Shown piece by piece: positions 44,143-53,712 of a DNA stretch of 64,000 nucleotides (positions are counted from its first letter, which is position 1; the number at the start of each line of letters is the position of its first letter). This stretch comes from CAVWGP01 sp963754645. Its GTDB lineage: Bacteria; Pseudomonadota; Alphaproteobacteria; Bin65. A model generated the notes under the pieces. It was not told the DNA's origin, ran no database searches, and saw nothing but the letters and a program-made list of their open reading frames with translations. The DNA is taken from positions 1,054,001 through 1,118,000 of the forward strand of contig CAVWGP010000004.1 of NCBI GenBank assembly GCA_963754645.1, read 5' to 3'. Made by a program: the position numbers and the translations under genes.

Positions 44143-45078
44143 ATGGCCGAAATAACTGCGTCCCTGGTCAAGGAATTGCGCGAGCGCACCGGCGCCGGCA
44201 TGATGGACTGCAAGAAGGCGCTGAGCGAAGTCGGCGCCAATCTTGAGACCGCCGTCGAGTGGCTACGCAAGAAAGGTCTCGCCGCCGCGCAAAAGAAAGC
44301 GAGCCGCGTCGCGGCCGAAGGCCTGATCGGCATGGCGACCAAGGACGGCGCCGGCGTGCTGCTCGAAATCAACAGCGAAACCGATTTCGTCGCCCGCAAC
44401 GACAAATTTCAAGACTTCGTGCGGCAAGCGACCAATGCCGCTCTGGCGGTGCGAGGCGATACCGAAGCACTCAAAAAGGCACCCTATCCCGGCACCGGCC
44501 GGACAGTCGCGGACGAGCTGACCCAACTCATCGGTACGATCGGCGAGAACATGTCGGTGCGCCGGAGCGTCTATGTCGGCGAATCATCCGGCATCGTCGC
44601 GAGCTACATGCACAATTCGGTCGCGCCCGGCCTGGGGAAGATCGGCGTTCTCGTGGCGCTCAAAAGTACCGCGGACAAGGCCAAGCTGGCCGACATCGGT
44701 CACAAGCTCGCCATGCACGTTGCCGCCGCCAATCCGCGCTCAATCAGGGTTGCCGATCTGGATCCGAAACTGATCGACAGCGAGCGCCGCATTCTCTCCG
44801 AGCAAGCTGCGGCTTCGGGTAAGCCGCCGCAGGTCGTCGAGAAGATGGTTGAAGGTCGGCTGCGGAAATTCTACGAGGATGTCGTGCTACTGGAACAGAC
44901 CTTCATTATCGATAACGAAACCAAGGTAAGCAAAGTCATTGAGGCTGCCGCGAAGCAGGCCGGTGCGCCGATCGAGATCGCGGCGATCGCACGCTACCAG
45001 CTTGGCGAAGGCATCGAGCGCAAGGAAACGGATTTTGCCGCCGAAGTGGCGGCGGCTGTTGGCACCGGCAAAGCCTGA
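44143..45078 (+). CDS. tsf: Elongation factor Ts
   Basis: A 311-residue EF-Ts, the GDP/GTP exchange factor for EF-Tu. It has the N-terminal UBA-like segment LVKELRERTGAGMMDCKKAL, then VLLEINSETDFVARNDKFQDFV, the conserved TDFV contact with EF-Tu. Two alpha/beta core subdomains follow, and YQLGEGIERKETDFAAEV closes the protein. GAAAGGA precedes the ATG. Confidence 0.97.
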   Translation: MAEITASLVKELRERTGAGMMDCKKALSEVGANLETAVEWLRKKGLAAAQKKASRVAAEGLIGMATKDGAGVLLEINSETDFVARNDKFQDFVRQATNAALAVRGDTEALKKAPYPGTGRTVADELTQLIGTIGENMSVRRSVYVGESSGIVASYMHNSVAPGLGKIGVLVALKSTADKAKLADIGHKLAMHVAAANPRSIRVADLDPKLIDSERRILSEQAAASGKPPQVVEKMVEGRLRKFYEDVVLLEQTFIIDNETKVSKVIEAAAKQAGAPIEIAAIARYQLGEGIERKETDFAAEVAAAVGTGKA

Positions 45079-45161
45079 TCGGGATCGGTGCGGGCTTGAC
45101 GGATGGCGTTGCCGCGGCGCCAAATGCCGCAGTCCGAGCGTGCCCTGGGCGGAGAGGGTTG

Positions 45162-45893
45162 ATGGCCGCGCGCATGAAATATCGCCGGGTGTTGCTGAAA
45201 ATTTCCGGCGAAGCCCTCATGGGCGAGCAGGATTATGGTCTTGATCCGGCCGTCCTCGACCGCATCGCGCGCGAGATTCGCGTCGTTCATAAACTTGGTA
45301 TCGAACTCTGCCTCGTCGTCGGCGGCGGCAATATATTCCGCGGCATCCAATCGGCGGCGCAGGGCATCGAGCGCGCCACCGGCGATTATGTCGGCATGCT
45401 CGCCACGGTGATGAATTCGCTTGCCCTGCAAGCGGCGTTGGAACGCTGCGGCGCGCCAACGCGCGTGTTGTCGGCAATACCGATGGCCACGGTTTGCGAG
45501 CCCTATATTCGCCGCCGCGCGGTGCGCCACCTCGAAAAAGGCCGCATCGTCATCTTCGCTGCCGGAACCGGCAATCCGTTCTTCACCACGGATACGGCCG
45601 CGGCGCTGCGGGCCTCGGAGATGAATTGCAACGCCTTGCTGAAGGGAACCAAGGTGCCTGGCGTGTTTTCCGCGGATCCGATGAAAGTCAAATCCGCAAA
45701 ACGCTACGACCGGCTCAGCTTTCACGAAGTCCTGGCGCGCGATCTGAAAGTGATGGATGCGTCGGCCATCTCGCTGGCGCGCGAAAACCGCATTCCGATT
45801 CTGGTGTTTTCGATCCAGAATCCGGGCAGTATTGCCGACGTGCTAAAAGGCCGCGGCAGCTTCACGATCATTACCGATGAGGAGCCACGCTGA
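45162..45893 (+). CDS. pyrH: Uridylate kinase
   Basis: A 243-residue UMP kinase of the amino acid kinase fold, making UDP. It has YRRVLLKISGEALMG, VVGGGNIFRG, DYVGMLATVMNSLALQ and GTGNPFFTTDTAAALRA. I chose MAARMKYRR at 45162, which has a GGAGAGGG ribosome site, over a longer frame from 45096. It overlaps frr by one base. Confidence 0.96.
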   Translation: MAARMKYRRVLLKISGEALMGEQDYGLDPAVLDRIAREIRVVHKLGIELCLVVGGGNIFRGIQSAAQGIERATGDYVGMLATVMNSLALQAALERCGAPTRVLSAIPMATVCEPYIRRRAVRHLEKGRIVIFAAGTGNPFFTTDTAAALRASEMNCNALLKGTKVPGVFSADPMKVKSAKRYDRLSFHEVLARDLKVMDASAISLARENRIPILVFSIQNPGSIADVLKGRGSFTIITDEEPR

Positions 45894-46450
45894 TGGATGC
45901 AAATCTCAAAGGCGATATAGAGCGCCGGATGATCGGCGCCATCGAGACGTTAAAAAAGGAACTGCAGGGCCTACGCACCGGACGAGCCTCGGTCAGCCTG
46001 CTCGAACCGATTACGGTCATGGCTTACGGGCAGACGATGCACTTGAACCAGGTGGCGAGCGTCTCGGTGCCCGAGCCGCGCATGCTGTCGGTTCAGGTTT
46101 GGGATCGCGGCGTGGTTGCCGCGGTCGAGAAGGCCATTCGCGACGCCAATATCGGGATCAACCCGCAAGCCGAAGGTCAAGTGATCCGCTGCCGGCTGCC
46201 CGAACTGACCGAGGAGCGCCGCAAAGAACTGGTCAAAGTGGCGCACAAATACGCCGAATCGGCGCGGGTTGCCATTCGCAACGTGCGCCGCGACGGGATG
46301 GACACGCTCAAGAAAATGGAAAAAGAGCACAAAATCTCCGAAGACGACCACAAGCGCGGCTCGGATGAGAACCAGAAGATGACCGACGCCTATATCAAGA
46401 AGGTCGACGAAGCGGTCGCGGCCAAAGAAAAAGAGATCTTGCACGTTTGA
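45893..46450 (+). CDS. frr: Ribosome recycling factor
   Basis: A 185-residue RRF that with EF-G splits terminated ribosomes. It is nearly all helical (GDIERRMIGAIETLKKELQGLRTGRAS), with the small beta domain MAYGQTMHLNQVASVSVPEPRML, then LPELTEERRKELVKVAHKYAESARVAIRNVRRDGMD, the strongest family block. The stop overlaps an in-frame TTG of uppS. Confidence 0.97.
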   Translation: MDANLKGDIERRMIGAIETLKKELQGLRTGRASVSLLEPITVMAYGQTMHLNQVASVSVPEPRMLSVQVWDRGVVAAVEKAIRDANIGINPQAEGQVIRCRLPELTEERRKELVKVAHKYAESARVAIRNVRRDGMDTLKKMEKEHKISEDDHKRGSDENQKMTDAYIKKVDEAVAAKEKEILHV

Positions 46451-46455
46451 CCGCG

Positions 46456-47190
46456 ATGGACGCCATCCCCGCCCTTGCCGTCCGGCCCGAGCCGCCGGCC
46501 CACGTTGCCATCATCATGGACGGCAATGGCCGTTGGGCGAAGGCGCGCGGCTTGCCGCGCACGGCGGGGCATCGGCGGGGCGTCGAAGCGGTGCGCGAAA
46601 CCTTGAAGGGCGCCATCGAACTCGGCATCTCCTATCTCACTCTCTACGGTTTCTCGTCGGAAAATTGGAAAAGGCCGGTCGCCGAAGTCGACGATCTAAT
46701 GGGGCTGCTTCGTTTCTATTTGCGCAGCGAGATTGCCGAATTGCATCGCAACGGCATTCGTCTCCGCGTCATCGGCGACCGTTCGCGTTTGTCCACCGAT
46801 ATCGTGCGCCTGATCGGCGAGGCGGAAGAACGCACGGCCGGCAATCAACGGCTCAATCTCATCATTGCTCTCAGCTATGGCGGTCGCGACGAGATCGTGC
46901 GCGCCGTCCGCCTCATCGCCGAGGAGGTTGCCGCGGGCCGCATCCGGCCGCCGGAGATCGATGAAGGCATGGTCTATCAGCGGCTCTTGACCGCCGACGT
47001 GCCGGATCCCGACTTGGTCATCCGCACCAGCGGCGAGCAGCGGTTGAGCAATTTCCTGCTGTGGCAAAGCGCCTATTCGGAGCTCATTTTCGACGATTGC
47101 CTTTGGCCGGATTTCGGCCGCGAGAACCTGCGGCGCGCGGTCGAGGAGTTCCAGCGCCGGGAGCGCCGCTATGGCGCCGCTGTCGCTTGA
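46456..47190 (+). CDS. uppS: Undecaprenyl diphosphate synthase
   Basis: A 244-residue cis-prenyltransferase that builds the C55 lipid carrier. Motifs are HVAIIMDGNGRWAKARGLPRTAGH (catalytic Asp), LTLYGFSSENWKRP, ALSYGGRDEIVRA and the C-terminal DLVIRTSGEQRLSNFLLWQSAYSELIF. I start at ATG 46456; a TTG at 46447 overlapping the frr stop is also possible. It overlaps the start of cdsA by 20 bp. Confidence 0.96.
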   Translation: MDAIPALAVRPEPPAHVAIIMDGNGRWAKARGLPRTAGHRRGVEAVRETLKGAIELGISYLTLYGFSSENWKRPVAEVDDLMGLLRFYLRSEIAELHRNGIRLRVIGDRSRLSTDIVRLIGEAEERTAGNQRLNLIIALSYGGRDEIVRAVRLIAEEVAAGRIRPPEIDEGMVYQRLLTADVPDPDLVIRTSGEQRLSNFLLWQSAYSELIFDDCLWPDFGRENLRRAVEEFQRRERRYGAAVA

Positions 47191-48046
47191 GATGATGGCG
47201 GCGGTGGCCGGCGGTTCCGAACCGTCACGGCGAGCGCGGCCCCGCCGAGAAAGCGTCGCGCGCTTGATTTCGGCGCTGGCTTTGGCGGTGCCGACGGCCG
47301 GCGCCTTTGTCGCAGGGCAGCCCTATGTTGCGGTCTATGTGGCGATGATTGCGGCGGTGCTGGCCTGGGAATGGGCGCATGTCTGCGGCGGCGCGCGATT
47401 CGGCGCCGCGGCTCTCGCGCAGATGGCACTGGCGTCGGGCGCGGCGATCCTGTCCGCGTTCCAGCATCACGCATGGGCGCTCGCGGCGATCGGACTTGGT
47501 TTTCCGCTCCTTTGGCTGGTCGCGGCCGCAAGCGGCATCGCGCGCGCCCATTGGATCGCAATCGGAACATTTTATGTCGGCCTACCGTCCATCGCCTTGA
47601 TCTGGCTCTACGATCTTGGCGAGGCGGGCAAGCTCTTGGTCATTTGGCTCATCATCGTCGTGGCCGCGACAGACATTGGCGCTTATTTTGTCGGCCGCGC
47701 CATCGGCGGCCCGAAGCTCGCGCCCCGCGTCAGTCCTGGCAAGACTTGGTCGGGCTTGGCTGGCGGTACCATCTGTGCCGCGCTAGCCGGGTTAGCGACG
47801 GCACTTGCCATGGGTTTCCGCGATCCAGCGGTGGCATTGCTGTGCGCGGCGATTTTGGCGCCGATTTCGCAGGCCGGTGACTTGTTTGAGTCGCGCGTTA
47901 AGCGCATTTTCGGAATTAAGGATGCAAGCGGCATCATCCCAGGCCATGGCGGAATGATGGACCGGGTCGATGGCTTGGTGGCCGCGATCCTGGCGGTTGC
48001 CGCCGCCGTCTACGCCCGAGGAGGGGATCCAAGATCATGGTTATGA
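47171..48046 (+). CDS. cdsA: Phosphatidate cytidylyltransferase
   Basis: A 291-residue multi-helix membrane enzyme making CDP-diacylglycerol. The C-terminal signature is SRVKRIFGIKDASGIIPGHGGMMDRVDG, a full match to the CdsA pattern. DIGAYFVGRAIGG and SPGKTWSGLAGG are the other family blocks. The first 30 residues are hydrophilic, and the exact start (ATG at 47171 or later ATGs at 47192/47195) is not certain. It overlaps dxr by 10 bp. Confidence 0.93.
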   Translation: MAPLSLEMMAAVAGGSEPSRRARPRRESVARLISALALAVPTAGAFVAGQPYVAVYVAMIAAVLAWEWAHVCGGARFGAAALAQMALASGAAILSAFQHHAWALAAIGLGFPLLWLVAAASGIARAHWIAIGTFYVGLPSIALIWLYDLGEAGKLLVIWLIIVVAATDIGAYFVGRAIGGPKLAPRVSPGKTWSGLAGGTICAALAGLATALAMGFRDPAVALLCAAILAPISQAGDLFESRVKRIFGIKDASGIIPGHGGMMDRVDGLVAAILAVAAAVYARGGDPRSWL

Positions 48047-49233
48047 CCGCGCCGCGAAAATCCGAGGCGCCTCGGCGCATTACGATATTGGGCTCGACCG
48101 GTTCGGTGGGGTGCAACACGATCGATCTTGTGGAGCGCGAGCCGGGACGCTTCCGCGTCGAGGCCTTGACCGCCAATCGCAACGTCACGTTGCTGATCGA
48201 GCAGGCGCGCCGCTTGCGGCCGCGGGTTGCCGTCGTCGCCGATCCGTCGCGGTACGCGGCGTTGCGCGAGGGGCTCAAGGGGACGGGAATCGAAGCCGCC
48301 GCGGGCCCCAACGCGCTGGTCGAAGCCGCGTCGCGCCCGGTCGATTGGGTCATGGCCGGCATTGTCGGAGCGGCGGGCTTGGCACCGACGCTCGCCGGCG
48401 TGCGGCAAGGCGCGATTATCGCGCTCGCCAACAAGGAAACCCTTGTTTGCGCCGGCGACCTCGTGATGCGCGAGATCAAGGCGCATGGCGCGACGATCTT
48501 GCCGGTCGATTCGGAGCACAATGCAATTTTTCAAGTTTTTGATTTCGCCCAAAGCGATCGGGTTTCGCGGATAATTCTGACGGCATCGGGCGGGCCGTTT
48601 CGCGGCAAGAGCCTTGCCGAGATGAAAGCGATGACTCCGGCCGCAGCCGTGGCCCATCCCAATTGGCGGATGGGCGCCAAGATATCGGTCAATTCGGCGA
48701 CGTTGATGAACAAGGGCCTCGAAGTCATCGAAGCGTGTCATTTGTTCCCGGTGCGCAAAGACCAAGTGGAAGTGGTGGTTCATCCGCAATCGGTCATTCA
48801 TTCGATGGTCGAGTATATCGACGGCTCCGTCCTGGCGCAGCTCGGAACGCCGGATATGCGTACACCGATTGCTTTCACGATGGCCTGGCCGGAACGCATG
48901 GCAACTCCCTCTGCCCGACTCGACCTTGCCGCCGTCGGGACCTTAACTTTCGAGCCGCCGGACATTGTCCGATTTCCCGCGCTTCGCCTGGCTCGGGAGG
49001 CACTTGAGGCGGGTGGCGCGGCGCCGACAATCCTTAACGCCGCCAATGAGATCGCCGTTCACGCATTCCTCGATGGCAGGATCGGATTCCTTGATATTGC
49101 CAAAATTGTCGATCAAACCCTCGAGCGGGTTGCCAATATTGCGATCGAGCGGTTGGAGGTCGTCTCCGCTGTCGATAAGGAGGCGCGGAGGGTTGCCGGA
49201 GAATTGGTGGTTCTTAACCCTCTTAGTGTTTGA
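48037..49233 (+). CDS. dxr: 1-deoxy-D-xylulose 5-phosphate reductoisomerase
   Basis: A 398-residue MEP-pathway enzyme. It has the NADPH motif ITILGSTGSVGCNTIDLV, ALANKETLVCAG, the metal and substrate site LPVDSEHNAIFQ, SGGPFRGKS, and NWRMGAKISVNSATLMNKGLEVIEA. The C-terminal helical domain is complete. It should supply isopentenyl precursors for UppS and quinones. The last 60 bp are AT-rich. Confidence 0.96.
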   Translation: MVMTAPRKSEAPRRITILGSTGSVGCNTIDLVEREPGRFRVEALTANRNVTLLIEQARRLRPRVAVVADPSRYAALREGLKGTGIEAAAGPNALVEAASRPVDWVMAGIVGAAGLAPTLAGVRQGAIIALANKETLVCAGDLVMREIKAHGATILPVDSEHNAIFQVFDFAQSDRVSRIILTASGGPFRGKSLAEMKAMTPAAAVAHPNWRMGAKISVNSATLMNKGLEVIEACHLFPVRKDQVEVVVHPQSVIHSMVEYIDGSVLAQLGTPDMRTPIAFTMAWPERMATPSARLDLAAVGTLTFEPPDIVRFPALRLAREALEAGGAAPTILNAANEIAVHAFLDGRIGFLDIAKIVDQTLERVANIAIERLEVVSAVDKEARRVAGELVVLNPLSV

Positions 49234-49259
49234 TAGTCTACGAAGAATTCAGGTAAACT
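49230..49259 (+). promoter_or_regulatory. Candidate promoter upstream of rseP
   Basis: TTGATA (49230-49235) and TAAACT (49254-49259) are separated by 18 bp in a locally AT-rich 65-bp gap after dxr. rseP begins at 49299. It would give the envelope genes downstream a promoter of their own. Confidence 0.4.
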
Positions 49260-49298
49260 AATTCTACGCAGTAAAGTAGAGCAGGTCGAACGGACGCT

Positions 49299-50690
49299 AT
49301 GGATTTCTTGTCTCCACTCTGGAATTACATTATCCCCTTCCTCGTAATCTTGACAATTCTCGTTTTTGTCCACGAGATGGGTCATTATTACATTGCACGC
49401 CGCAATGGCGTGCGCGTCGAGACGTTCTCAATCGGATTCGGGCCGGAACTCTATGGCTGGAACGACCGGCGCGGAACGCGCTGGCGCGTGGCCGCCATAC
49501 CGTTGGGCGGCTATGTCAAAATGTTTGGCGAATCGGCCAAGGTGTACGACGACCAAGGCAATGAGCGCGCGCTGAACGCGGCCGAGCGCGAGGTCTCGTT
49601 TCACCACAAAACGGTTTGGCAGCGGGCGGCGATCGTATTTGCCGGGCCTTTCATCAATTACATTTTTGCCATCCTGGTGCTTGCTACGCTTTTTGTCGTT
49701 GCTGGCCATTCCTATGCGCCGCCGGTCGTCGGCTCGATCAAGCCGAACGGCGCGGCGGCGAAAGCGGGCCTGAAGACCGGCGACCGTGTTCTTCGGATCG
49801 ATGGACAGTCGATCGATCGCTACGAGGATATTCTGCAGATCGCGAGCATTCGTCCCGGCGCGACCTTTAGCTTCAGCATTGACCGGGGCGGCGAGAAAAG
49901 GGAGTTCGCCGTCAAGGCCGATGCACGAACCATCACGGACCGTCGCGGCAACACGCAGGAGGTCGGCGATTTCGGCTTCACGCCGATGGTCGCCTCGATC
50001 ATCGGCCGGATCATCGAAGGTAGCGCGGCGGAAGCCGCGGGCGTCGAAGTCGGCGATCATATCGTTCGGATCAACGGCGAACCAGTCGAAACCTTCGAGG
50101 ATCTACGGCGCATCGTCAGCGCTAGTCCGGGCGTGAAGATCGAATTGGAGCTGATCCGCAAGGGCCAAACGATGAAGATCGCGGCGGTCCCGCGTCCCAG
50201 CACCAGCGAGGAACGCACCATCGGTTTGCTGGGCGTGGGACCAGCGGTCAATTTGCAGCGCACCTCGAACCCGCTCACGGCCGTGGCCGAAGCCGTTCGC
50301 GAGACCTACAACCTGACGCTGACAACTTTTACCGCCATCGGCCAAATGATTGCCGGCAAGCGCAGCACGAAGGACATTTCCGGGCCGCTGCGGATAGCCG
50401 AGATCTCCGGCGATATGGCGCAATCCGGCCTCTACAGCTTCTTTTGGTTCCTTGGCGTCCTTTCCCTGCATCTTTGCATAATCAATCTTCTACCTGTCCC
50501 GATGCTCGATGGCGGCCATCTCGTGTTTTACGGCATTGAGGCGCTTCGCGGCCGGCCCCTCGGGCAGCGGGCGCAGGAATATGGTTTTCGAATCGGTTTG
50601 GCTCTGGTAATAAGCCTCATGGTTTTTGCCACTTGGAACGACCTCGTTCATCTTCGGGTCGTCGAGTACGTCAAAGGCCTGTTTGGCTGA
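49299..50690 (+). CDS. rseP: Site-2 intramembrane metalloprotease RseP
   Basis: A 463-residue, four-helix zinc protease. The active site is VFVHEMGHYYIARRNGV with His25, Glu26 and His29. Two PDZ domains lie in the periplasmic part, the first around VVGSIKPNGAAAKAGLKTGDRVLRID and the second around GRIIEGSAAEAAGVEVGDHIVRINGEPV. The third zinc ligand motif is PVPMLDGGHLVFYGIEALRG. It cleaves membrane-bound anti-sigma factors or signal peptides. Confidence 0.96.
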   Translation: MDFLSPLWNYIIPFLVILTILVFVHEMGHYYIARRNGVRVETFSIGFGPELYGWNDRRGTRWRVAAIPLGGYVKMFGESAKVYDDQGNERALNAAEREVSFHHKTVWQRAAIVFAGPFINYIFAILVLATLFVVAGHSYAPPVVGSIKPNGAAAKAGLKTGDRVLRIDGQSIDRYEDILQIASIRPGATFSFSIDRGGEKREFAVKADARTITDRRGNTQEVGDFGFTPMVASIIGRIIEGSAAEAAGVEVGDHIVRINGEPVETFEDLRRIVSASPGVKIELELIRKGQTMKIAAVPRPSTSEERTIGLLGVGPAVNLQRTSNPLTAVAEAVRETYNLTLTTFTAIGQMIAGKRSTKDISGPLRIAEISGDMAQSGLYSFFWFLGVLSLHLCIINLLPVPMLDGGHLVFYGIEALRGRPLGQRAQEYGFRIGLALVISLMVFATWNDLVHLRVVEYVKGLFG

Positions 50691-50752
50691 AGCTGTCCGG
50701 GCTCGCAGCCGAACCTCGCCGATTTCACAAGCGGGTGTAGGGGCAGGCAGCA

Positions 50753-53032
50753 TTGGTTCATCGATATGGACTTCTACTTGCCGGCGGCTTGGCCGTCTGC
50801 ATGGCGCAGAGCGATGTTGCCGTAGCGCAAGCCCGCCGGGGCGATGTCATACAACGGATCGTGGTTGAAGGAACGAACCGGATCGATCCGGAAACCGTTG
50901 GCTCCTACCTCCAGGTCCGTGTCGGCGAGCCATTCGATCCGGCAAAGCTCGATCAATCGCTGAAAGCGCTCTTTGCGACCGGCCTTTTCGCCGACGTCCA
51001 GCTGCGCCGCGATGGCGCCGCGCTGGTCGTACGCGTGGTCGAGAATCCGATCATCAACCGGATCGCTTACGAAGGAAACCGCAAGATCAAGGATAACGAT
51101 CTTGCATCGGAAATATCGCTCAGGGCGCGGTCGGTCTATTCGCGCCCCCAGGTCGAAGCGTCGGTGAAGCGCATCTTGGAGCTTTACCGGGCGACTGGCC
51201 GTTTCGGCGCAACCGTCACTCCGAAGCTCATCGAGCTGCCGCAGAATCGGGTCAATTTGGTCTTCGAGATCAACGAGGGCGATGTCACGTCCATCCGCCG
51301 AATTCGCTTCGTCGGCAACGTGACATACTCGGACGGCGATCTGCGCGATGAGATCGAGATCAAGGAAAGCGCGTGGTGGCGATTCTTCGGCACGGCCGAT
51401 GTTTACGACCCCGACAAGCTCAATGCCGACCGCGAAAAGCTGCGCAAGTACTATCTGTCGCGGGGTTTCGCCGAAGCGCGGGTCGTGTCCGCTATTGCCG
51501 AATTGACGCCGGACAAGAAGGCGTTCTTTCTGACCTTTACGGTCGAGGAGGGCGAACGCTACCGTTTCGGCAAGGTCGATGTCACGACGACGCTGCGCGG
51601 CGTGCAGCCCGAGCAATTTCAAAGCGCGATCAGCGTGCGCGAAGGCCGCCGCTTCGATGGCGACAAGATCAAATCGACGGTCGACGCCATCACCACCATC
51701 GCCGGCAATCTCGGCTACGCCTTCGTCCGCGTCAATCCGGTCCTGACGCCCGACAAGGAAAGCCGGCGCATCGCGGTGACGTTCGACATTCGGGAAGGGC
51801 CCAAGGTCTTCATCGAGCGCGTCGAGATTCGCGGCAATCTGCGCACGCGCGACGAGGTAATCCGGCGCGAAGTGCGGGTCTCGGAGGGCGACGCCTTCAA
51901 TTCCGAGCGCATCAAGTTTTCGCAGCGCCGCCTGACCAATCTCGGCTATTTTGAAAAAGTCGAGATCATTCCGCGTGAAGGGTCGGCGCCCGACAGGATT
52001 GTCCTCACCATCACCGTCCAGGAGAAATCGACCGGCGAATTGAGCCTGGGCGCCGGCTATTCGACCGACGAAGGCGCGCTCGGCAGCATCGGCATCAAAG
52101 AAAACAATTTCATGGGCCGCGGCCAAACCCTGTCCGCGACATTTTTCCTGTCGCAGCGGTCGTCCAGCTTGGACTTCAGCTTTACCGAGCCGTATTTCCT
52201 GGAACGCAACCTACTCCTCGGGCTCGACGTTTACCGCAGGACGCGCGACTTCGACCGCGAAGGCAGTTTTACCCAGCGCGACACCGGCGGCCGTGCCCGC
52301 TTCGGCTATCGGATCACCGAAGACATCACGCAGCTTTGGCAGTACGAGTTGAACAACCGTTTCATTCGCAACTCGTCCGACGCGGCGTCGCCGCTGATCA
52401 TTGCCGAGCAAGGCCGGTCGACCACGTCCTCGGTCTCGACCACGGTCATCTTCGACACGCGCGACAATCGCTTTTTCCCGACCGACGGTTACGTGGCGTC
52501 CGGGACGGTGCAGTTCGCGGGTTTGGGCGGTTCCGAGCGCTTCGTGAAGACGATCCTGCGCGGCGCCGCGCATTTTTCCCTGCAACCGGGCTGGGTCCTC
52601 AGCCTCACCGGCGAGGGCGGCATGGTGGACGGCGTCGGCAAGGATGTGCGGCTCGGCGAGCGCTTCTTCCCGGGCGGCAATTCGCTGCGCGGCTTTCGCG
52701 TGGGCGGCATCGGTCCTCGCGACCGATTTACCGGCGACGCGCTCGGCGGCAACAAGTATTATACCGCCTCCGCGGAGTTGACATTCCCGATCGGTTTGCC
52801 CAAGGAGTTCGGTATCAACGGTCGCGTTTTCACCGATATCGGCAGTGCTTTCGATATCGACATCAAGAGCGACCGCATTCTGGAACGTACCGCGCCGCGC
52901 GCTTCGGTCGGGGCGGGTATCTCTTGGGCCTCTCCGTTCGGCCCCCTGCGGCTTGATTTCGGGTTCCCGATTATCAAATACAGTGGCGACCGGACGCAGA
53001 TATTCCATTTCCGCTTCGGCGCCCGCTTCTAA
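50753..53032 (+). CDS. bamA: Outer membrane protein assembly factor BamA
   Basis: A 759-residue BamA. A signal peptide (cleavage about residue 27, after VAVAQA) is followed by five POTRA domains to about residue 425 and a 16-strand barrel ending in Phe (FHFRFGARF). The barrel lid motif is in FPGGNSLRGFRVGGIGPRD (the VRGF-type loop). It inserts beta-barrel proteins into the outer membrane. The start is a TTG with GGGGCAGG upstream; no ATG fits. Confidence 0.95.
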   Translation: MVHRYGLLLAGGLAVCMAQSDVAVAQARRGDVIQRIVVEGTNRIDPETVGSYLQVRVGEPFDPAKLDQSLKALFATGLFADVQLRRDGAALVVRVVENPIINRIAYEGNRKIKDNDLASEISLRARSVYSRPQVEASVKRILELYRATGRFGATVTPKLIELPQNRVNLVFEINEGDVTSIRRIRFVGNVTYSDGDLRDEIEIKESAWWRFFGTADVYDPDKLNADREKLRKYYLSRGFAEARVVSAIAELTPDKKAFFLTFTVEEGERYRFGKVDVTTTLRGVQPEQFQSAISVREGRRFDGDKIKSTVDAITTIAGNLGYAFVRVNPVLTPDKESRRIAVTFDIREGPKVFIERVEIRGNLRTRDEVIRREVRVSEGDAFNSERIKFSQRRLTNLGYFEKVEIIPREGSAPDRIVLTITVQEKSTGELSLGAGYSTDEGALGSIGIKENNFMGRGQTLSATFFLSQRSSSLDFSFTEPYFLERNLLLGLDVYRRTRDFDREGSFTQRDTGGRARFGYRITEDITQLWQYELNNRFIRNSSDAASPLIIAEQGRSTTSSVSTTVIFDTRDNRFFPTDGYVASGTVQFAGLGGSERFVKTILRGAAHFSLQPGWVLSLTGEGGMVDGVGKDVRLGERFFPGGNSLRGFRVGGIGPRDRFTGDALGGNKYYTASAELTFPIGLPKEFGINGRVFTDIGSAFDIDIKSDRILERTAPRASVGAGISWASPFGPLRLDFGFPIIKYSGDRTQIFHFRFGARF

Positions 53033-53045
53033 CAATAGGATGATC

Positions 53046-53678
53046 ATGTACCGACATTTCAAAGGACTCGCCGTCATTCTGCCCCTGTTGGCCGGCGTCG
53101 CGCCGGCTGTCGCCCAAGATGCCAAGGCTCCGCTCGTCATTGCCGTCGTCGACGGCAATGTGCTCGGGCAACAGGCGAAGATCATGAAGGCGGCGCAGGA
53201 GGAAGCCGAGAAGCTGGCCAAACGCTTCGAAGCCGATTTCACCAATCAGGAAAACAGGCTGAAGAAGGAATTCGAAGATCTGCAGAAGGATCGCGCGAAG
53301 ATCACTGGCGCCGATTACGACCGGCGCGCGCTTGCGATCAACCAGCGCGCCGGCGAGAATCGGCGTACCGCGCAAATTCGCCAGCAGCAGATGCAGCTTT
53401 CGGTGCGGCAGCTTCAGGTCAAGTTCCGCGACGAGGTGGTGAATATCGCCAAGGCGCTCGCGGTCGAAGAGGGCTATACGATCATTCTGGATAAGGCCGC
53501 CGTGCTGCATTTCGCGCCGCAGTTCGACATAACGCAGAAAGTTCTCGGCCGGCTGGACAAGTCGACGGCGTCGATCAAGTTCGAGTTTCCGCCCAAAGCC
53601 GAGCCGGGCGGCGACCCGAGCCTGAGCGTGGACCCGGATAAGGATCCGCCGAAAACGTCGACGCCGCCGAACAAATAG
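53046..53678 (+). CDS. skp: OmpH/Skp-family periplasmic chaperone
   Basis: A 210-residue Skp-like protein. The signal peptide ends near APAVAQ. The first strand VIAVVDGNVLGQQAKI is followed by two long coiled helices rich in Lys, Glu and Gln (AAQEEAEKLAKRFEADF and IRQQQMQLSVRQLQVKF), which form the tentacles of the trimer. A Pro/Asp-rich tail follows. I chose ATG 53046 with AGGA upstream; 53040 is also in frame. It holds unfolded outer membrane proteins for BamA, which lies just upstream. Confidence 0.9.
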   Translation: MYRHFKGLAVILPLLAGVAPAVAQDAKAPLVIAVVDGNVLGQQAKIMKAAQEEAEKLAKRFEADFTNQENRLKKEFEDLQKDRAKITGADYDRRALAINQRAGENRRTAQIRQQQMQLSVRQLQVKFRDEVVNIAKALAVEEGYTIILDKAAVLHFAPQFDITQKVLGRLDKSTASIKFEFPPKAEPGGDPSLSVDPDKDPPKTSTPPNK

Positions 53679-53712
53679 TTCCGGTCTGCGAAGCACCGGC
53701 GTCGCAGCCACC